DNA from: an uncultured Anaerovibrio sp.
GTDB taxonomy: Bacteria; Bacillota; Negativicutes; Selenomonadales; Selenomonadaceae
DNA: 26,114 nt
Direction: 5' to 3'
Assembly (NCBI GenBank): GCA_902785445.1
Contig: CACZYN010000027.1
Location: forward strand, 1 to 26,114
The position numbers and the translations under genes are program-made. Positions 15,034 to 23,348 of this stretch are shown in pieces (the stretch's first letter is position 1; each line of letters begins with the position of its first letter). Below the pieces are notes generated by a model. The model was not told where the DNA came from. It worked only from the letters and a program-made list of their open reading frames with translations, and searched no databases.

Positions 15034-17025
15034 ATGAAGGACTTTTTTTCAAAACTGTTAAATTTGAAGCACTCGGATAAGGAGCCAGACTTAAGTGAAG
15101 TGGAAGAAGCACTGGCCCGGGAACTGCCACCCCGAGATGAGATAGACCGAAAAATCGATGCCTTGTACAGCCTGCTGGTGGACTATTATGGGTCTGACCG
15201 GCTGGTGTTAAAGGCTGGTAAAATGGATGCTTTACAATTAGTGCGCTCACCTAACCGAGGTGAGCGTGTGCTGGCTTTACAGCGAATTATTAATGACAAT
15301 CCCACCATTAAGGAAGTTCCCTCCGATGATGAAATCATGGAGATTCTGGACCTTTTAACGGAGCATTTTTCTGATATACTGGCCCGGCGCTCTGTGGAAG
15401 ATGATTTGGAGAAAAAGGTGGCGGAACGGCTGGAGGAAAACCATCAGGATTATGTAAAGGATATCAAAATGCAAATCCTGAAGGAGGAAAAGAAATCCAC
15501 CGAGTCCCCTTTGGAACAGAAGAAAAGGGAACATTTGGAAGAACTGGAGGAAGTCAGCCTCACCCAATCGGTGATGGAGCTGTTACGCCCTTCTTCCACC
15601 GAGGAGATTGTGGGACAGTCCCGGGCAGTAGATTCTCTGCTGGCCAAATTAAGTTCGCCATATCCGCAACATCTGATTCTCTACGGACCACCGGGAGTAG
15701 GTAAAACCACTGCCGCCCGGCTGGTACTGGAGGAAGCTAAAAAGCGCAAACTATCGCCTTTTAAAGAGGATGCTCCCTTTGTGGAAACCGATGGTACCAC
15801 TCTGCGTTGGGATCCTCGGGATATGACCAATCCATTATTGGGTTCAGTACACGATCCGATTTATCAGGGTGCCCGGAAGGATTTAGCGGATGTGGGCATT
15901 CCAGAACCAAAACCAGGTCTAGTAACCGATGCCCACGGGGGTATTTTATTCATTGATGAAATCGGCGAAATGGATTTAATGCTACAAAATAAGCTCCTTA
16001 AAGTCCTGGAGGACAAGCGGGCTTATTTTGAGTCGGCCTATTATGATCCGGCGGATGAAAAAATTCCACCCTATATCAAGAAATTATTTGACGAAGGAGC
16101 ACCAGCGGATTTTGTGCTGATTGGGGCCACCACCCGGGAAGCCTCCCGAATTAATCCAGCCCTGCGCTCCCGGTGCGCGGAAATATATTTTGAGCCTCTG
16201 ACCCCAAGCAATATTCAGGAAATAGTAGAAAATGCCGCCAAGAAGCTGTCGGCCACCTTGGGAGAAGGTGTGGCCAAGCTCATCAGCGAATACACCATTG
16301 AAGGCCGTAAGGCCATCAATATACTGGCAGATGCCTACAGCCTGGCTCTGGAGCGTTCAGCCGTCAATGAGTCTGAGGAAAACACCCCGGAGAATGTTAT
16401 CATCGAAAAGGCGGATATATACAAGGTGGCTCAGGTGAGCCGTCTCAGCCCATATGTAACCAAAAAAGCTTCGGATAAACTGGAAATCGGACATATCTTC
16501 GGTTTGGGTGTAGCAGGCTTTTTGGGGTCGGTTATCGAAATTGAAGCCATTGCTTTTAAAGCCCGGGAAGAGGGCAAGGGCACTGTACGCTTTAATGAAA
16601 CCGCCGGCAGTATGGCCAAGGATTCAGTATTTAATGCAGCTTCCGTGGTACGCATGCTCACCGGCAAGGATATCCACGATTACGACATTCATATCAACGT
16701 TATCGGTGGAGGGAATATTGACGGGCCTAGTGCTGGTACTGCTATTTTGACGGCCATTTTATCCGCCATTACCAAACGGCCAATCCGACAAAATGTAGCT
16801 ATTACAGGAGAAATCTCCCTTCAGGGCAAGGTTCGCCCAGTGGGCGGAGTTTTTGAAAAGGCCTATGGAGCTAAGCAGGCAGGTATTGAAACCCTGATTA
16901 TCCCAAAGGAAAATGAAAAGGATATCCCGAAAAATCATTTAGGACTGAATATAAAAACCGTTACCACCGCCAAGGAGGCCCTGGATATATTGCTGGGACC
17001 TGAACCAGAACAACAGGAGGAATAA
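15034..17025 (+). CDS. lonC: Lon-family ATP-dependent protease LonC
   Basis: 663 aa. Cytoplasmic AAA+ serine protease. It lacks the large LonA substrate-binding N-domain; instead residues 1-190 are helical and highly charged with coiled-coil character (about 115-175). The AAA+ module has Walker A GPPGVGKTT (218-226), Walker B GILFIDEIGEM (303-313) and an arginine-finger region ALRSRCAE. The protease domain (about 485-655) has Ser566 in NIDGPSAGTA and Lys609, 43 residues later as expected for the Lon Ser-Lys dyad. An insertion between the Walker motifs (about 240-300) matches the LonC/sporulation-Lon type. It starts 12 bp after rplI with a weak AGGGTG site and ends 3 bp before dnaB. The role of LonC in such bacteria is poorly known; its place between rplI and dnaB is typical of Negativicutes. 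Confidence 0.93.
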   Translation: MKDFFSKLLNLKHSDKEPDLSEVEEALARELPPRDEIDRKIDALYSLLVDYYGSDRLVLKAGKMDALQLVRSPNRGERVLALQRIINDNPTIKEVPSDDEIMEILDLLTEHFSDILARRSVEDDLEKKVAERLEENHQDYVKDIKMQILKEEKKSTESPLEQKKREHLEELEEVSLTQSVMELLRPSSTEEIVGQSRAVDSLLAKLSSPYPQHLILYGPPGVGKTTAARLVLEEAKKRKLSPFKEDAPFVETDGTTLRWDPRDMTNPLLGSVHDPIYQGARKDLADVGIPEPKPGLVTDAHGGILFIDEIGEMDLMLQNKLLKVLEDKRAYFESAYYDPADEKIPPYIKKLFDEGAPADFVLIGATTREASRINPALRSRCAEIYFEPLTPSNIQEIVENAAKKLSATLGEGVAKLISEYTIEGRKAINILADAYSLALERSAVNESEENTPENVIIEKADIYKVAQVSRLSPYVTKKASDKLEIGHIFGLGVAGFLGSVIEIEAIAFKAREEGKGTVRFNETAGSMAKDSVFNAASVVRMLTGKDIHDYDIHINVIGGGNIDGPSAGTAILTAILSAITKRPIRQNVAITGEISLQGKVRPVGGVFEKAYGAKQAGIETLIIPKENEKDIPKNHLGLNIKTVTTAKEALDILLGPEPEQQEE

Positions 17026-17028
17026 CCC

Positions 17029-18351
17029 ATGCCAACTATCGACCGGCTGCCGCCCCAAAATATTGACGCTGAACAGGCGGTTTTGGGTGCTATGCTCATA
17101 AAGAAAGAAGCTATCGCGGAGGTATCCCAACTGCTGTTACCAGAGGATTTTTACCGGGATGCCCATAAAATAATCTATGATGCCATGCTGACCCTGTTTA
17201 ATCGCAACGAACCAGCGGATATTGTCACTGTAACCAATTATCTGGACAAGGAAAACAAACTGGACAAAGTTGGCGGTATCACCTTTGTAACAGCCTTGGC
17301 CAACATAGTTCCTACTGCAGCCAATGTGCTATATCATGCCAACATAGTCCGGGAAAAGGCGGATTTAAGACATCTTATTAACACGGCCACGGATATTGCC
17401 GGCATGGCCTATGAAGCCTCGGACGATGTGGCAGATGTTATCGACAAATCAGAAAAGATGATTATGGAGGTGGCCAACCGACAGAATGTCAGTGCCTTTA
17501 CCCCCATGAAGGATATTGTTATTGAAACCTTTGATAAGATTAACATCCTTTATGAATCTAAGGGTGGTCTGACCGGTATTCCTTGTGGCTTTAAGGATTT
17601 GGATGCCCTGACCTCGGGTTTGCAAGCCTCGGATTTGATTTTGGTGGCCGCCCGTCCAAGTATGGGTAAGACGGCCTTTACATTGAATATTGCCGCCAAC
17701 GTGGCCTTAAAAGCCAAGAAAACCGTGGCCTTTTTCTCTCTGGAAATGTCCAAACAGCAACTGGTACAGCGTATGCTGTGCTCCGAGGGAGCTATTGACT
17801 CCCAAAAGCTGAAGAATGGTGACCTGAACGAAGAGGATTGGGACAAGCTGGTAAGAACTGCGGATAAGGTTTCTGCCGCCCCACTGTATATTGATGATAC
17901 TGCCGGCATCACCGTAATGGAGCTTCGTTCCAAAGCTCGCCGCCTCAAAGCAGAACATGGCCTTGATCTTATCATCATCGACTATTTGCAGCTGATGCAG
18001 GGTCGGAGTAAAGGTGGCAGTGACAACCGCCAACAGGAAATTTCCGAAATTTCCCGTTCCCTAAAGGCCGTAGCCCGAGAACTTAATGTTCCGGTTATTG
18101 CCCTGTCCCAGCTCTCCCGTAGTGTAGAAAGCCGCCAGATAAAGCGACCAATGCTCAGTGATTTGCGTGAATCCGGTTCCCTGGAGCAGGATGCGGATAT
18201 CGTAATGTTCCTGTACCGGGAAGATTACTATGATCCGGAGACCACCAACAAAAACATCACTGAAGTCATTGTGGCCAAGCATCGTAACGGATCTTTCCAA
18301 AATGCAATAAAATGTCTGCTCATAATAAAATCACCTGTCAATATGCTCTGA
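17029..18351 (+). CDS. dnaB: Replicative DNA helicase DnaB with an atypical C-terminus
   Basis: 440 aa. Hexameric helicase of the replication fork. N-terminal helical domain (PPQNIDAEQAVLGAML, to about 100), linker, RecA-like C-domain with Walker A ARPSMGKTAF (208-217), catalytic Glu in SLEM (237-240), Walker B DLIIIDYLQLM (313-323), LSDLRESGSLEQDAD (386-400), and VAKHRNG (415-421) with the arginine finger Arg419. Members normally continue PVGTVxLxFxxxxxxFxxLE after RNG. Here the frame goes on as SFQNAIKCLLIIKSPVNML and stops at 18349-18351, inside the terminator stem. A hydrophobic strand might still form, but the last conserved strand and tail are not recognisable, suggesting a 3'-end rearrangement. 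The start has GGAGGAA about 7 nt upstream and 3 bp spacing from lonC. As DnaB is essential, either the altered tail is tolerated, another copy exists, or the sequence is wrong here. Confidence 0.92.
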   Translation: MPTIDRLPPQNIDAEQAVLGAMLIKKEAIAEVSQLLLPEDFYRDAHKIIYDAMLTLFNRNEPADIVTVTNYLDKENKLDKVGGITFVTALANIVPTAANVLYHANIVREKADLRHLINTATDIAGMAYEASDDVADVIDKSEKMIMEVANRQNVSAFTPMKDIVIETFDKINILYESKGGLTGIPCGFKDLDALTSGLQASDLILVAARPSMGKTAFTLNIAANVALKAKKTVAFFSLEMSKQQLVQRMLCSEGAIDSQKLKNGDLNEEDWDKLVRTADKVSAAPLYIDDTAGITVMELRSKARRLKAEHGLDLIIIDYLQLMQGRSKGGSDNRQQEISEISRSLKAVARELNVPVIALSQLSRSVESRQIKRPMLSDLRESGSLEQDADIVMFLYREDYYDPETTNKNITEVIVAKHRNGSFQNAIKCLLIIKSPVNML

Positions 18352-18363
18352 CAGGTGATTTTT
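18327..18363. terminator. Bidirectional terminator between dnaB and the lipoprotein gene
   Basis: AAAATCACCTGTCA (18327-18340) pairs with TGACAGGTGATTTT (18349-18362) around ATATGCTC: a 14-bp stem with A/T runs on both flanks, able to stop transcription from both sides of these convergent genes. The dnaB stop TGA is the first three bases of the right arm. Confidence 0.9.
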
Positions 18364-18381
18364 ATTGCCCTAAATTATCTA

Positions 18382-19479
18382 TTAATATTTACAAAATTGA
18401 TCGGATACCCAGCCAACGGCTCCATTAGCCCGACGAACCTGCACCCACTCCGGACGGGCATCAATAATGTCAACCGTTTCTCCCTTGTCAAAATATCCCA
18501 AAATATTGGCATTTTTGCTTGGATTAGCCCGCATCCTGACCTCTGTACCGGTTATCACTCCACTATTATGGGATGACTCCTGGGACTTGGTAGTTGCCGG
18601 AGGATTGTTGGCAGACGGAGTCGAAGTGGTTGGACTGGTTGTTTCCTTGCTGGTTGTCTGACTGATTACTGTATTATCCGTAAATTTTGGTGCCGAAAAC
18701 AGCATATACAAGGACATTACACCCATAAGCAATGCCACAAAAAATACCACGCCGGCCAAAATTCCCTTGGTGCGTCCATCCCCCGGAGTATGGGAATTTG
18801 CTGCCAAAACACCCAAGATAATCGCCAAAATAACCAATATACCGATTGCCACAAAGGTGATGATTATGTGGGATTTATGCCATATTTTAAATTGCGTCTG
18901 GATGCTCTTATCTTTGCCTGAGGTAAAGGTTTCAGCCAAATTCCAATACAAGGTCTTATTTTCATTGGAAACCTTATCTGCATTATTAAAATCCGCAGCA
19001 TAAGGTAAATTAATGGTAAAATCAAACTTCATCTTGGAAAGCATAGCCTGAGCCATGGCTGCTGCCTCTGGATCCTCGTTGCTAGTGTCATTACCCTTCA
19101 TGTTGAAATCAAAGGAATAGGCATCGTAAAACCAGCCCCGAACTTCCCTTATACCATTTACCGACAAACCAGTGGTTTTATCCTTCTCCCCGGAAAGTCC
19201 CTTGGCGTACTCCCGAACTGAAGGATAATCTGCCGTGATCTTGTAGCCACTCATATTACCATCGGAATATGGCTCCACCTTGGCGGATTTATTCTGACTA
19301 ACGATTGCCTCCCGTTGCTCATCAATGGCGCTCTTGAGCATATCAATAGTTGCCATGGTAGCTTCATACCGCACACTACCATCCTCATGAATCGTGAGAT
19401 TACCGGAGGCACTAAAGCAGCCGGACAGGACGAAACAAAAAGCTATCAACAATCCCAAACAACATCTTTTAATCAACAT
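18382..19479 (-). CDS. LppM-like lipoprotein with two membrane helices and a C-terminal SH3b domain
   Basis: 365 aa. Lipoprotein signal with lipobox LSGC (Cys21). Residues about 22-200 resemble the LppM/DUF3153-type extracytoplasmic domain (GNLTIHEDGSVRYEATM near the start, FDFTINLPYAADFNNAD near the end). Two hydrophobic helices (about 204-227 and 239-262) would make a hairpin through the membrane. A Ser/Thr/Pro-rich linker (about 268-305) leads to an SH3b domain (308-365: VRMRANPSKNANILGYFDKG, WVQVRR, VGWVSDQFCKY), a fold that often binds wall peptides. The lipid anchor, both large domains and the linker would then all lie outside the cytoplasmic membrane. The start is supported by GGAGGGTGG upstream. 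It lies 112 bp after the zinc-ribbon gene; that gap is A/T rich without a clear promoter, so cotranscription or a weak promoter are both possible. Domain names are from memory of motifs, moderately sure. Confidence 0.75.
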   Translation of the reverse strand: MLIKRCCLGLLIAFCFVLSGCFSASGNLTIHEDGSVRYEATMATIDMLKSAIDEQREAIVSQNKSAKVEPYSDGNMSGYKITADYPSVREYAKGLSGEKDKTTGLSVNGIREVRGWFYDAYSFDFNMKGNDTSNEDPEAAAMAQAMLSKMKFDFTINLPYAADFNNADKVSNENKTLYWNLAETFTSGKDKSIQTQFKIWHKSHIIITFVAIGILVILAIILGVLAANSHTPGDGRTKGILAGVVFFVALLMGVMSLYMLFSAPKFTDNTVISQTTSKETTSPTTSTPSANNPPATTKSQESSHNSGVITGTEVRMRANPSKNANILGYFDKGETVDIIDARPEWVQVRRANGAVGWVSDQFCKY

Positions 19480-19591
19480 ACCCTAACCACCCTCCATGTA
19501 ATTTTATCTATATTTTTATTCGTGATTAAGTCAGCGTTTTCCTTCAGCAAATAAAGTATACAATTTGTTCCCGTTAAATCCTGGAAACTGG

Positions 19592-20833
19592 CTAAATCTT
19601 TAACCCCATACGTTTGTAAAAACCCTCAGAATTATAATCATAGAAAAATTTTTTCCCATAAGCGATATAGTAGGCCGCCTGAGCTAAAGATACTACGCCT
19701 CTAGTTTCACTCATAGGGCCATCGCGATTTACATATTTCCAATTCCCCTTGTCTTCACGAAACAACATGATATTATCCCGATCATATTTAAACTTTGTCT
19801 TATGTCTATTGCTTTCCTTAGTTCCACCATGATTGGCATTCCCTACAATAAAGCTCTCAACTTCAATAATTGGTGTATTCCCATCCTGCACTATTTTAAC
19901 CGTACTCTTATCAAGAAAAATTCCCGTATCCATATGGCACTCCAAAAAAGGAAAGTTAGAATTATTCTTAAAAAAAGCCGGATAATCGCCAACCTTGGAG
20001 GCTAAAAAAGCCTCAGTCTCCTTATCAACCTGCTGCACCTTGGTGCTATTCCAAAACTTTCCGGTGTCAATATGTCCAAACTTTATCCCGATTACTAAAC
20101 ACAAGAGGAGTAATAAACTTACCACACTGACAATATATACGTAATCCGTTTTTTTCTTTGGAGATGACGTAGTTATTCCAGCTGGCTGTCCAGGCATCTG
20201 ATAGGTCGGTTGAACTGGTACCGGCGCTCCCTTGGCATAACCACAGTTTGTACAGAAGGAGCCAGCATTACCCCCATGCCCACAGACAGGACAATTCCAG
20301 GTAATTGGCTGATTCTTCCCGTAGCCACATTGAACGCAAAATTTCCCAAAATTGCGGGAATTGCCACAATTAGGACAAACCCAACTCTTTGGTGGTTCCA
20401 CAGCTTCCGATGCCACATTAAAGGCCTCAACTTCGGAAAAAATGCTTACTTCATCAGCATTAGCATCAGTTATTTCTTCCACAAAGGAACTAGCTTCCGC
20501 GCCAGTATCTTCATGCCAGCCCATAGCCTCTACTAATATATCAACCACACTTTGGGCTCGCTTGGCCTGTACACTGGCCTCCAGCTGAATTTGCAAAACA
20601 GCTTTTTTAGCGGCTTCCTTATCCTCATCTGAACCACCATCAGCCAATAGCATAGTTTCCGCCACATTAAAATCCATAATTGCCCGCTTCAAGGGCTGAT
20701 AATCCCGCTGCTGTTCGCCTGGCACCAGAGCATTTAGCTTTTCTATTAAGTCATCCCGGCGTCCGAGTAAACTGCGGTCCTCAGTGATTACCTTCCGCAA
20801 TAACTGGGCTAATGTCTTATTTCCTTCTGCCAT
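19592..20833 (-). CDS. Double zinc-ribbon single-pass membrane protein with N-terminal helical domain
   Basis: 413 aa, specific function unknown. Residues 1-106 form a helical domain (TLAQLLRKVITEDRSLLGRR through VVDILVEAMGW) nearly duplicated in the protein at 23345-24964. An acidic linker follows, then two zinc ribbons, Cys153/156/166/169 and Cys181/184/194/197, separated by TWNCPVCG, a short Pro/Gln linker, one membrane helix (231-252) and an extracytoplasmic domain of about 160 aa that I do not recognise (hydrophobic/aromatic C-terminus YYIAYGKKFFYDYNSEGFYKRM). With no signal peptide and positive residues before the helix (KKK at 226-228), the N-terminus and zinc ribbons face the cytoplasm. 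The start ATG at 20833 has GGAGGT about 6 nt upstream, and a terminator-like hairpin lies just before that site. Part of the seven-gene minus-strand block. Confidence 0.75.
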   Translation of the reverse strand: MAEGNKTLAQLLRKVITEDRSLLGRRDDLIEKLNALVPGEQQRDYQPLKRAIMDFNVAETMLLADGGSDEDKEAAKKAVLQIQLEASVQAKRAQSVVDILVEAMGWHEDTGAEASSFVEEITDANADEVSIFSEVEAFNVASEAVEPPKSWVCPNCGNSRNFGKFCVQCGYGKNQPITWNCPVCGHGGNAGSFCTNCGYAKGAPVPVQPTYQMPGQPAGITTSSPKKKTDYVYIVSVVSLLLLLCLVIGIKFGHIDTGKFWNSTKVQQVDKETEAFLASKVGDYPAFFKNNSNFPFLECHMDTGIFLDKSTVKIVQDGNTPIIEVESFIVGNANHGGTKESNRHKTKFKYDRDNIMLFREDKGNWKYVNRDGPMSETRGVVSLAQAAYYIAYGKKFFYDYNSEGFYKRMGLKI

Positions 20834-20845
20834 CTATGACCTCCG

Positions 20846-20893
20846 TAAAACAAAAGCTCCAAGCCAGATGTGCTAACCATCCAGCTTGGAGCT
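20846..20893 (-). terminator. Intra-cluster terminator upstream of the double zinc-ribbon gene
   Basis: AGCTCCAAGC (20855-20864) and GCTTGGAGCT (20884-20893) form a 10-bp stem around a 19-nt loop. In the minus direction it is followed by TTTGTTTTAC, a usable U-tract. It lies 24 bp past the 20917 stop and only about 6 bp before the ribosome-binding site of the next gene, so it could reduce expression of the last two genes of the cluster or act conditionally. Confidence 0.75.
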
Positions 20894-20916
20894 GCACACA
20901 TTACTTATTTTACCTA

Positions 20917-22125
20917 TCAGAACCTTGCTCTTACATCAAAGGCATCAAAAATCAATCCCTCAGAAATTGATCCATCGTAAATGCTAAATTTATGTCCTAT
21001 ACTGCTGCCCATATATGACCAGCCAATACTTACATAACCAAAATGTGAAGAGAGTTGTTTTACTACTTCGCCCTGATTATATAAGGTTACGTCAAGGTCA
21101 AGGTTCGTCGTGTAAATGTTTCCTCTTTGTGAGGAGCCATTGTAAAAATCACCGTCAATTTCCAAATGTCCGTTATAACAGGTTACATTATTGGCACAAT
21201 AAATCCATCTATTTTCTCGATAGGCCTCTTGTCGTTTTGTTGCATTTTCATCCTGTAGCGTCCGGCGGAAATTATCCAAACGTTGGAGAGCTTCCATTCG
21301 AAGCTTGCGCTCAAGTTCAATACGCTTTTGCTCCTGAACATTACAGAATCTCACCAGGAAGGAATTTACATTCTGGGTAAGCTCTGGCATATTCATGCTA
21401 CTATCCAGCTGAAGCTCCTCAATGGTGAGGTCTTTGGCCTTATTTACCAAATTGGTCACACTGCTCTGAAACTCAGGGGATACAGATGCCGGAATAGCCC
21501 CATTGGCTGGGGGATTTTCCACCACATCATGTACAGATTTTAATATCTGACTTTCCAAATCCAGGGCTTCCACCAGTTTGGCATTAAAATCAGCATGCTT
21601 ATCAGGTACACGCACGGAACGCAGAGAACTGAGCACATCATTTAATTGTCCCTGTTTTTCCTCTAAATCCTTAACATAAGCCTTATGCTTATCCGTTTCA
21701 ACATCACCGTCTAAATTATTAATATCCGCCAAAACGGTGTGAATCTCCGCTGTCAAAACATCGGCTTTTTTGACTTTGGCCATATACCGACTTTCAATAC
21801 CCACATAGAACATTATCAAGCCGACAATGACAATACCCAAAATAACTATACCAGCTATTAACGGCCGCCGATCCTTCTTCGGGAAATTCTCCTGACCCAT
21901 GGGCCCGTTATACTGATTGTATTGATTATACTGATAATTATCCTGTGCTGGTGGATAAGGCTCCATATCGGCCATATTGGCTTGCTGAATCTGCTGTTCA
22001 GTTATTGCCGGCATCAGCACAGTATCTTCGGAGGGAATATTCTCTACTGTTTCTCGTGGCTTGCCACAGCTTGCACAAAAATTTCCTTCATTTTCCACTC
22101 CACAGGAACAAATCCATTTTTCCAT
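20917..22125 (-). CDS. Zinc-ribbon membrane protein with coiled-coil and extracytoplasmic beta domain
   Basis: 402 aa from ATG 22125. An ATG at 22131 is also in frame, but GGAG is only 2 nt from it and 8 nt from the 22125 codon, so I prefer the latter. Counting from MKMEK, a single zinc knuckle pair CSC (8-10) and CASC (19-22) comes first; the first pair is CxC, not CxxC. A Pro/Gln/Tyr-rich linker with repeated NQY follows, then a membrane helix (about 90-112) after basic KKDRR. A long helical, charged region (about 113-300, coiled coil likely) ends in a beta-rich domain (about 310-404, WIYCANNVTCYNGHLEIDGDFYNG). Zinc part inside, remainder outside. Family not recognised. It lies between the NagZ-like gene (gap about 40 bp, only a ribosome-binding site visible) and the double zinc-ribbon gene. 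Confidence 0.72.
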   Translation of the reverse strand: MEKWICSCGVENEGNFCASCGKPRETVENIPSEDTVLMPAITEQQIQQANMADMEPYPPAQDNYQYNQYNQYNGPMGQENFPKKDRRPLIAGIVILGIVIVGLIMFYVGIESRYMAKVKKADVLTAEIHTVLADINNLDGDVETDKHKAYVKDLEEKQGQLNDVLSSLRSVRVPDKHADFNAKLVEALDLESQILKSVHDVVENPPANGAIPASVSPEFQSSVTNLVNKAKDLTIEELQLDSSMNMPELTQNVNSFLVRFCNVQEQKRIELERKLRMEALQRLDNFRRTLQDENATKRQEAYRENRWIYCANNVTCYNGHLEIDGDFYNGSSQRGNIYTTNLDLDVTLYNQGEVVKQLSSHFGYVSIGWSYMGSSIGHKFSIYDGSISEGLIFDAFDVRARF

Positions 22126-22166
22126 CTTCATATCTCCATTTTTAAAATATATTAGTACAGTTAACT

Positions 22167-23348
22167 TTAATAGGTTATCCCGCTCATTAACTTAGCCTTA
22201 ACTATACGACGAACTGAGGCATCGATTTGGTCTTTATCCAATTCACCATTTTCGTAGGCCTCCAACAAGCCTAAATACAGTTCGGTAACGTGGTCATATT
22301 CATGGCACATCAGTACAATATCGGCTCCAGACTTGACAGCTTTCACCCCCAAAGCTCGATAGGAACCGTACTTGGCCACAGCTCCCATTTCCAAATCGTC
22401 GGTTATAATCAGACCGTTATACCCCATTTCTTTACGGAGCAAATCAGTCATAATAGCCCTGGACTGGCTGGCGGCGTTATCCGGATCCAGCTGCGGGTAT
22501 TTGAGATGGGATACCATAATAAAGAACCCATTTTCACCCTGCTGACGAATTATTTCCTGGAAAGGCTTCAAATCGGTATTCTTCAATTCTTCCTTGGAAA
22601 TATCTATGCTGGATATGTCCTGATGGGAATCCACCGTCCCCCGGCCAATGCCTGGGAAATGCTTCAAGGCATACATCTCGTTGATGCTGGCATATCCCTT
22701 GGCAGCTGCACTAACAAATTGTGCTACCGTATCAGGATCCTTGCTGAAGGAACGGGTATCATTGGAACCCACATCGGCTACTGGAGCGAAATTTACATTA
22801 ATCCCAAGCTCCTTCAATGTAGAACCAGTCTTTTTGGCCCAATATTCCGCCTGGGAAGCATCCTTGGTATTGCCTATTTCCTCCTGGGCAGGTGGGCATT
22901 CAATAAAGGATTTACCCCGAGCCACAATTCCACCTTCTTCATCGATAGCTATGAAAAGCGGGACCTGCTGCCCGGCATTATTCTTGGCGGACTTTTGCAA
23001 TGCTTTGGTCAAGGCCGCCGTCTGCTCTGCCGATTCCAGATTGCGGTCAAATAATGTCACACCACCAATATGATACTGACTCATCATATAGGCAGCATCA
23101 TCTGTAAGCTCTGTACCTTGAATTCCCATTATCACCATCTGTCCCAGCTTTTCCTTATAGGTCATGCTGGAAACTATTGCTTCTACCTGCTCATCGATGG
23201 TCATTTCCTTAGAAATTTTTACTGTAGTGTTAGTCTCTTCCTTACTCTTGGTATCCTGGCTTAACCATCTGTTACAAAAAGCCAAGCCACCCAATACGGA
23301 CAGCACAACTACTGCCACAGCAATAATTGCCATTTTTTTATTTATCAT
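22167..23348 (-). CDS. Glycoside hydrolase family 3 protein, NagZ-like beta-N-acetylhexosaminidase
   Basis: 393 aa. N-terminal membrane anchor or uncleaved signal at about 6-24 (no canonical lipobox; the -1 residue before Cys25 is Phe). GH3 barrel about 55-390: IGGVTLFDRNL, PLFIAIDEEGG, NVNFAPVADVG, KHFPGIGRGTVDSH (229-242) with the Asp240-Ser-His242 acid/base dyad typical of NagZ, and LIITDDLEMGA with nucleophile Asp317. NagZ-type enzymes remove GlcNAc from peptidoglycan fragments; this one is probably tethered outside the cytoplasmic membrane. In the KHFPGHG string the second His is Ile (position 234), a departure from the consensus. Its ATG overlaps the upstream stop (ATGA, 23345-23348), indicating translational coupling with the zinc-ribbon gene. 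I leave the symbol blank because a second, cytoplasmic NagZ could exist. Confidence 0.88.
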   Translation of the reverse strand: MINKKMAIIAVAVVVLSVLGGLAFCNRWLSQDTKSKEETNTTVKISKEMTIDEQVEAIVSSMTYKEKLGQMVIMGIQGTELTDDAAYMMSQYHIGGVTLFDRNLESAEQTAALTKALQKSAKNNAGQQVPLFIAIDEEGGIVARGKSFIECPPAQEEIGNTKDASQAEYWAKKTGSTLKELGINVNFAPVADVGSNDTRSFSKDPDTVAQFVSAAAKGYASINEMYALKHFPGIGRGTVDSHQDISSIDISKEELKNTDLKPFQEIIRQQGENGFFIMVSHLKYPQLDPDNAASQSRAIMTDLLRKEMGYNGLIITDDLEMGAVAKYGSYRALGVKAVKSGADIVLMCHEYDHVTELYLGLLEAYENGELDKDQIDASVRRIVKAKLMSGITY

